Shown here in pieces: positions 7,114 to 11,892 of a stretch of DNA of 11,892 nt. A program made the translations under genes and the position numbers. Positions within the stretch are counted from its first letter, which is position 1. Every line of letters begins with the position of its first letter. This stretch comes from Beroe ovata (lineage: Eukaryota > Ctenophora > Nuda > Beroida > Beroidae), in assembly GCA_946803715.1 (NCBI GenBank), contig CAMPET010000106.1, forward strand, positions 142,262-154,153, written 5' to 3'. Under the pieces are notes generated by a model. It saw only the letters and a program-made list of their open reading frames with translations, was not told the origin of the DNA and did no database searches.

Positions 7114-7159
<46 letters not shown>
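7104..7159. repeat. (GT)n microsatellite with one N
   Basis: GT repeats with an unresolved base at 7113. Confidence 0.95.
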
Positions 7160-7162
<3 letters not shown>

Positions 7163-7951
7163 CGAGTGTGAGTGACATCATCACTTTTATCGGATGTTTG
7201 TCTGACGTCTGACATATTGTTATCTCATCATGCAAGTAGTTAAGTCGACAACTTCCCCTCTCTCTTGCACTTGTGTTTCTATTTCATCTTTTTACTTGTA
7301 CATATTATGCACATGCACCTATATACACACATCCTGCATTTCGTTGGAAAAAATCTCGTTGAAATTTCGTTCTGTTGCACTCGTTTTAAAAGTTTAACGC
7401 CAATGTCTTTGAGTGTGCGGACGCGTAGATTCTTTTTATTACAACTAACTGTTCGTTGATATTTGAAACAAAATCCCAAGCTTATGATTGGTTGTAGGCT
7501 ATGCTTAATTCACGCTAGCTCTTTTTTGAACTGAAACCTACGGAATTGGAGATCGTATAGCTCCCGTTAACCAACGCGTATCTTCACTTCGGCTGATTTC
7601 GCAATAACCTCTCTTCCCGATTACTGTTTTTGTGCTATAATTAGTAGGTATTTGGTATGATCAATACTAAACGTGAACTCCACTTCGAGTAATACGTGAA
7701 GAATCCCTGACGCCGGACCTCATTATTGTACCACTGGCACTTGTATGGTAGTAACAGCTTCATACAGTCTTGATGTCATGTGTGAACGTGCAAATGTGTC
7801 GTGATATATGAGGGCGCAGTACGTTTCTGCCCTGATATTCCTACAGCGATAATTATAATTAATTGGTTTCAGCGTGACTCTAGCCGTTGCAAAGTAATTA
7901 TTGATCGCGTTAATTAGCGGAGCAGTTAATTGGCGGTGGAATAATATTCAG

Positions 7952-8000
7952 CGTTTGTGGGACCAGAACCAATTTCGTAAGGCCAGGTGGACTCGAACAG
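7952..8000 (+). CDS. weak candidate linking exon
   Basis: The stretch lies between ATAATATTCAG and ACAG|GTCTAT and is open in the frame giving RLWDQNQFRKARWTRT plus one base. That phase (0 in, 1 out) would fit both the end of the EF-hand exon and the start of the motif-repeat exon at 9834, where it would complete a Gly codon. The acceptor lacks a pyrimidine tract, the donor is poor, no domain is recognised, and phase agreement of this kind arises by chance about once in nine tries. Listed so that it can be tested, not as a firm gene part. Confidence 0.15.
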
Positions 8001-9833
8001 GTCTATTATTACTGTCGAATTGTTCCTTCATCAAATAATTTATATCTACAGCTCGTGTAGTTCCAACTCCGATGTCGGGGTTTGCTTGCTTGACAGCTTT
8101 CATTATCAAATATATTTTGTATGTTTGTGATATGTATCTACATTTGTGTTTGTTTAATTAACGTAAATTGTACAATGTAGAATGTACATTGTGTATAAAT
8201 GTACTATGTATACTGTATGTAGCGATGTATGCACAGTCTGCTTTCATATCCTTGCACTATAATTTCTCTGAAATGATTTGGCTCCGCATGTTGTATATTG
8301 TAGTGAACCATTCAAGATCGCTAACTATTTGTTTTCTTCCATATTTGGGTTTATATAGGGGTTAATTCGATTTTAGTTACTCAATAGTCTATAGCAACTT
8401 GCGTATAAATTTATTCTTAAAATCACGCCTCCAAGCTATGAACATTTCCGTGATATACCATGATTATTGATTTGGCAGAATAGATGCCAGTTCATAGATT
8501 TTTATAGAACTAGAAGATGTTTTTATTGGATCTCACATTCTGGATTGATGTTACATGGTTTATATGTTGGGATATCGGCGTCAATTTGCTTCGTTTTAAC
8601 TTGTCGGGAAATATTTATAGTTTACTGCGTGTTGAGGAGCTGCATATCTTCTTTTTAACTTTTCCTAGTTTTATACCATGTATGAAAGTATGGGCGTGCG
8701 TTTGTTTGTGTGTCTGTGTCTGTGTGTGTGAGTTGTAAGACTTGTCATCATGATAAGTACATGGTAATTGGTGTCTCTGGTACAACATGACTTTGCGTGA
8801 CATGTTTGTTTGTGTACGTGCACCGCGTTTAGTCATAGTGTATGTGTGTGTGACCGCGCGCACCGCGCATGCCGGAAACATGAAAAACTCGAGTTTTAAA
8901 TCGAGGTAGACTCATTCCCTTTTTGTCCACTCTCACTTAAGTGTAGTTTCGTTATATATAAACTGCGCTTTTAACAACATGGAATTCGATGAGCTAATGT
9001 ACTTTCGAGGGGATATTCAATGTGCGGTTGTCTGACTCGTTCTTTATGTTTTTGGTACTCAAAAGCTGTAGACGAGAGTGCAATCGCGGGGAGTCAACTT
9101 TTTCACACCTCACCAATTGCCACAAACATATTAGAATTTGTCTGCTACACTACATTTTGAATCTCTTTGCGAGTCATTACATAGCGGTTTATTGATAGCT
9201 TGCAGTACCTAGCTTTGAAGAGTCTAGATTTCCCGATGCGTATACACAACGCCCATTTGTTAATAAACGTGAGTCTGTGTCTCTTGAATCATGTCTCGAA
9301 ACATATTCTCCTGCTATAGGGTCCAGTGTAAGATTATGTTCATAGTTGAGCATTATGTCACATTCTGGATCCAGCGCCGAATTAGATTTGTACACGTAAA
9401 TGCTCTATGCTCTATTGATTTTTTGCGTATTATCATTGTCGAGTAGAGCTTGCCCATTTATAGTGAGAAATGCGTCCATCATATTTCGCGAAGTGTGCGC
9501 TTGTGTGTCTTGGAGTGGGAGTGTGTGTTCGTTGAACACTGTTTTAGTGGGTCTCTGTATCTGTGTGTGTTTGTATATGTGTGTGCTTGTATACCCAAAT
9601 ATGTTAATTCTAGAATGCAATGCACCACTCATCCTAGGTTATGTATCATGACACTTTGACATCATGCGCGACTTTATATTTGCTCGGTTTGTGAAGCTGC
9701 TACTACTTCCTAGGCAAACTGAGCTCCAAACTGGCTTTATTATCCGTGTAATGTGTTGCGCCAATTATGATTGGTCTTCTCGTTGTTTTTTCTAATTGGT
9801 TTAACCTATTTTCATCGTTGTTTGCTCATGCAG
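8001..9833. other. stretch without a supported gene
   Basis: AT-rich DNA with TG-rich patches (8701-8731, 9561-9590), a small ACAATGTA/TACATTGT hairpin (8172-8192), a TATATATAAA word (8953-8962) followed 16 bases later by an ATG that opens only a short frame, and an AATAAA at 9262-9267. The last 50 bases are the pyrimidine-rich end of an intron. Confidence 0.5.
8701..8731. repeat. short TG-rich tract
   Basis: TG repeats with TTTG and TCTG interruptions. Confidence 0.85.
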
Positions 9834-10264
9834 GACGACAAACTGCCCATGTCATGGACACTCGGCTATATAGTATCAATGAGTTCCTCCTCTCTTCCCT
9901 GGACGAGGCCGATTCTCAGGACGGTGATTCACGGCGCAGCTCCTTGAACAATGGTCTAACAACCGGAACAGACAGAAATCCAGATCCAGCAACATTCACG
10001 AGCAACATTCACAAATTCGCGTCGTATGGCGGATCGCCGCGGGAAAAGAGAAGTAACGATTCAAATGGTCCTCCTCCTCTCAACAATTTGTACCACAACG
10101 AATTACTGCAGTCCCCACATACGCGGCATAGCAGTTTCGCGGACAGTGACAGCGCTTACACAGAGGATTCGAGTTTTGATGAGGAATGTTGCACTTTCCT
10201 CGAGTTTCTAAAGGAGTATGAAGTATGCGATCAAAGAAGCGAACTGCAGTCCTTCATAAATCAG
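9834..10264 (+). CDS. acidic, Ser-rich motif-repeat protein, first visible exon
   Basis: The acceptor TTTGCTCATGCAG|G follows a long pyrimidine-rich run; the donor is CAG|GTTTCA. The exon starts two bases into a codon, so either coding begins upstream or translation starts at the ATG at 9854 (context GTCATGG, good). A weak out-of-frame ATG precedes it at 9849. From 9854 the exon gives 137 residues. SINEFL (7-12) and TFLEFL (114-119) are the first two copies of a motif that recurs six more times in the next exon. Between them lies a polar region with NNG, RRSS and PPP words, and the second copy is preceded by an acidic stretch (TEDSSFDEE). No domain, signal peptide or membrane segment belongs to the protein. 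The family is not recognised; disorder is inferred from composition. Confidence 0.85.
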
Positions 10265-10455
10265 GTTTCAATTTCCATCCATTTAATTTCGAAGTCAATT
10301 TGGACTAATTAAACTGCATCATGAACACCTGTCACCTACTTTTACATGCTTTTATTGCTTAGACATGGCGGGCGTCTTCACCTGCTTTTGACATATACCG
10401 ATCTCTGCTTTTGACATATTCCGATCTCTACTTCTGACATATTACCATCCCTCAG
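10265..10455. other. 191-bp intron of the motif-repeat gene
   Basis: Runs from GTTTCA to CATCCCTCAG. Its length is not a multiple of three and it carries in-frame stops, so it must be removed to join the exons. Both junctions are phase 0. A nearer AG (10494-10495) would shift the frame and is rejected. Confidence 0.8.
10384..10452. repeat. three tandem 23-bp repeats ending at the splice acceptor
   Basis: The units are GCTTTTGACATATACCGATC plus TCT, the same with TATTCC, and ACTTCTGACATATTACCATC plus CCT. Each holds a TGACAT word like a branch point. The third runs into the CAG of the acceptor at 10455. Confidence 0.9.
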
Positions 10456-11751
10456 CCTGTACGACGGAATTCTCGAACCTCTATCCTGACTTCAGCCTTC
10501 GACGAAGAGCTCACTCTCTTGGAGTTCTTATCAGAACCCGATGTTGTCTACCAAGACGTGACATTCAACACAGACTCACAGGGGTGTAGCCCGTGCAGCT
10601 ATATGATGGACCAAACTCCTGATTACCATCAGTTTGAGGTGATCAGTCTGAGCCAGTTTCTGTCCGAGTCAGACAATGCTGCCTGTAACTCATCATCGGT
10701 GATGACGTCATCGTCACGAGCCAGCTCGTGTAACTCTCTTCATGCCATCCCCGAGAAGAGGACACTCCTCACGCCCAGCACTAGGTCCTCTTCCGATGCC
10801 TCCTGGGCATCAGATCGATCCTCGACGGGCATCAGGAAGGGGTCACGCGAATCGGGCATTAAGTGTGCCGGGGATGCTAAAGTCAAGTGCACCCGAGATT
10901 CTACAAGTGTTAAAAAAGGGAGGGGCAATAATGGAAAATCTGTTAAAGATGCCCACAAGACGTGTTCTAAGAAATTGCTAAAGGAATCAAAAAGAATGCA
11001 AAGTTCGAAACTCGAGACTATTTCAAGTCCTACTGAGGATGATATGTTCAGTTTTTATGAACTTGTTGCCCGTCCAGAACTCTGCAATTTCGAGGCGGAT
11101 TCCGGAATCACCCAGGAATCGAACTCGGGGATCGTTGAGCATGTCATGCGTCCCTTCATGTCTCCTAAAACGGCGAAACCACCACAGGCGTCGCTTACTT
11201 CGAGCAACAAAAGTCTCGACTCCGTTGGAGGGGAGGGGCTTGGAGCCAAAACTGATAAATCATCATCCATCTGTAGTAGCGAGGCAAGTTTAAACCACGC
11301 GCACTCGGAAACGAGTTTGGAGAGTGAAGAGGACTGTACCTTGCTGGAGTTCCTCCAATCCGACCCGCCTCCTGACTTCCTGTCATCTCGTCTCAACCGG
11401 GCCTCATCCCTCCTATCCCTCAACCCGCCAATGTTCCACACCTCGCAGCCCCTCTTCACGACACCGCTGTACAATACCAAGCAGGCCCTGTTCAGAGCGA
11501 AATCAGAGGAGGATCTGACAGCTGAGTACTCGCTCGTCGAGTTCCTCTCCTCACCACACCTGAACAACTCACCGCAGAAGCAGCTCATCCACCCAGCGCC
11601 ACCGTCGAGCGGCATGGGGTTGTTCGGGGGATTCAATTTTACAAAGTCGCTCAGACAACTTTCCCTCGGATCGGTCTCGTACGAGAAAGAAATCACCATC
11701 ACAGAAATGCTTGCGCTAGGACGGGTAAATGTAGTGAGCCGCAAAACTTAA
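10456..11751 (+). CDS. motif-repeat protein, main exon to the stop
   Basis: Entering at phase 0 after CATCCCTCAG, it adds 431 residues, for 568 in all from the ATG at 9854. Six further motif copies stand at TLLEFL (157-162), SLSQFL (201-206), SFYELV (336-341), TLLEFL (432-437), SLVEFL (496-501) and TITEML (551-556). Most have acidic residues just before them (DEEL, EEDC, TAEY, YEKEI, EDDMF). Between copies the chain is Ser-, Lys- and Asp-rich, with a basic block at about 261-305 and no globular domain. The pattern suggests several docking sites for one partner on a disordered scaffold; that is inference. The frame ends at TAA, but a donor-like CGG|GTAAAT eight codons earlier could lead to a further exon. 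The exon is clearly more GC-rich than its surroundings. Confidence 0.88.
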   Translation, partial: PVRRNSRTSILTSAFDEELTLLEFLSEPDVVYQDVTFNTDSQGCSPCSYMMDQTPDYHQFEVISLSQFLSESDNAACNSSSVMTSSSRASSCNSLHAIPEKRTLLTPSTRSSSDASWASDRSSTGIRKGSRESGIKCAGDAKVKCTRDSTSVKKGRGNNGKSVKDAHKTCSKKLLKESKRMQSSKLETISSPTEDDMFSFYELVARPELCNFEADSGITQESNSGIVEHVMRPFMSPKTAKPPQASLTSSNKSLDSVGGEGLGAKTDKSSSICSSEASLNHAHSETSLESEEDCTLLEFLQSDPPPDFLSSRLNRASSLLSLNPPMFHTSQPLFTTPLYNTKQALFRAKSEEDLTAEYSLVEFLSSPHLNNSPQKQLIHPAPPSSGMGLFGGFNFTKSLRQLSLGSVSYEKEITITEMLALGRVNVVSRKT

Positions 11752-11773
11752 AAAATTAAAACGTCCGCGTTTC

Positions 11774-11779
11774 AATAAA
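11774..11779 (+). terminator. polyadenylation signal of the motif-repeat gene
   Basis: AATAAA lies 22 bases after the TAA stop, with a weaker ATTAAA just before it at about 11755. This supports the end of the gene here. No clear GT-rich downstream element is seen in the remaining 113 bases. Confidence 0.55.
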
Positions 11780-11892
11780 ACGCTCGACTACGTTACTTAA
11801 AAACTTTAAATATGGCGCAGATTTCATAGAATACTACATAGGTTACATTCGTAATTGAGCACTATCTACGTGAGAATTATCCTTCCTGAGGC

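Larger units (their letters stand above)
5753..7951. other. long stretch without a supported gene
   Basis: Apart from microsatellites and one hairpin listed separately, it holds a short TG-rich patch (5911-5947), an AATAAA at 6294-6299, a strong donor-like ATG|GTAAGT at 6231, and a pyrimidine tract at 6689-6718. No EF-hand, PH or other known coding pattern was recognised in any frame. Confidence 0.5.

Noticed and set aside
8953-8981. A TATATATAAA word with an ATG 16 bases later.
   Set aside because: The ATG opens only a short frame and the distance is too small for a TATA-driven start upstream of it.
9664-9747. A short open frame from ATG 9664 to a donor-like CGT|GTAATG.
   Set aside because: Its phase does not fit the exon at 9834, and no domain is recognisable.
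9767-9833. An N-terminal hydrophobic stretch resembling a signal peptide in front of the motif-repeat exon.
   Set aside because: It is the translated pyrimidine tract of an intron that ends in TTTGCTCATGCAG; the protein behind it is acidic and polar, with no sign of secretion.
10496-10518. The acceptor TGACTTCAG at 10495 as the intron end.
   Set aside because: It would put the following codons out of phase with the preceding exon; the acceptor at 10455 keeps the frame.
11055-11744. A long minus-strand open frame of 229 codons opposite the motif-repeat exon.
   Set aside because: It is the complement of a biased, Ser-rich coding exon; the plus strand has the repeated motif, splice phases and polyadenylation signal.
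9854-11751. Reading the repeated motif as FFAT (ER-contact) or LIR (autophagy) sites.
   Set aside because: The FFAT core needs Ala or Cys at its fifth position, which these copies lack, and the LIR spacing fits only one or two copies; neither explains all eight.

Overview
This is animal nuclear DNA: coding sequence is broken by GT-AG introns, long (TG)n microsatellites occur, and there are AATAAA signals, foldback elements and a divergent intronless rhodopsin-type GPCR. An invertebrate bilaterian is most likely, but nothing seen fixes the phylum. Three single N bases lie at or near TG tracts (5329, 6164, 7113).

Left part (1-4762). Four short plus-strand exons (562-641, 3247-3328, 4221-4280, 4625-4762) join in phase into exactly 120 codons. 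Together they encode a complete pleckstrin-homology (PH) domain, cut by introns into pieces too short to stand out singly. Intron 1 (2.6 kb) holds a complete 393-codon GPCR gene on the opposite strand (2783-1602), with its own polyadenylation signal, and two long foldback repeats. Intron 2 holds a 754-bp MITE-like element (3440-4193) with inverted ends and an ATTTTA target duplication; it ends 27 bp before exon 3.

Middle part (4763-9833). One clear exon (5463-5574) encodes a canonical EF-hand of the calbindin/calretinin type. The rest is intronic or intergenic DNA dominated by TG/CA microsatellites and small palindromes. Two weak exon candidates (6219-6230 and 7952-8000) are noted but not trusted.

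Right part (9834-11892). Two exons (9834-10264 and 10456-11751) encode an acidic, Ser-rich, apparently disordered protein of about 568 residues from the first good ATG. It carries eight dispersed copies of a short motif, [ST]-[ILF]-x-[EQ]-[FLM]-[LV], mostly behind acidic residues. I do not recognise this protein; it is the most novel item here. A polyadenylation signal follows its stop by about 20 bases.

All non-GPCR exons lie on the plus strand, so the PH, EF-hand and motif-repeat exons could belong to one, two or three genes. The phases prevent a direct PH-to-EF-hand join, and no linking exon is certain.
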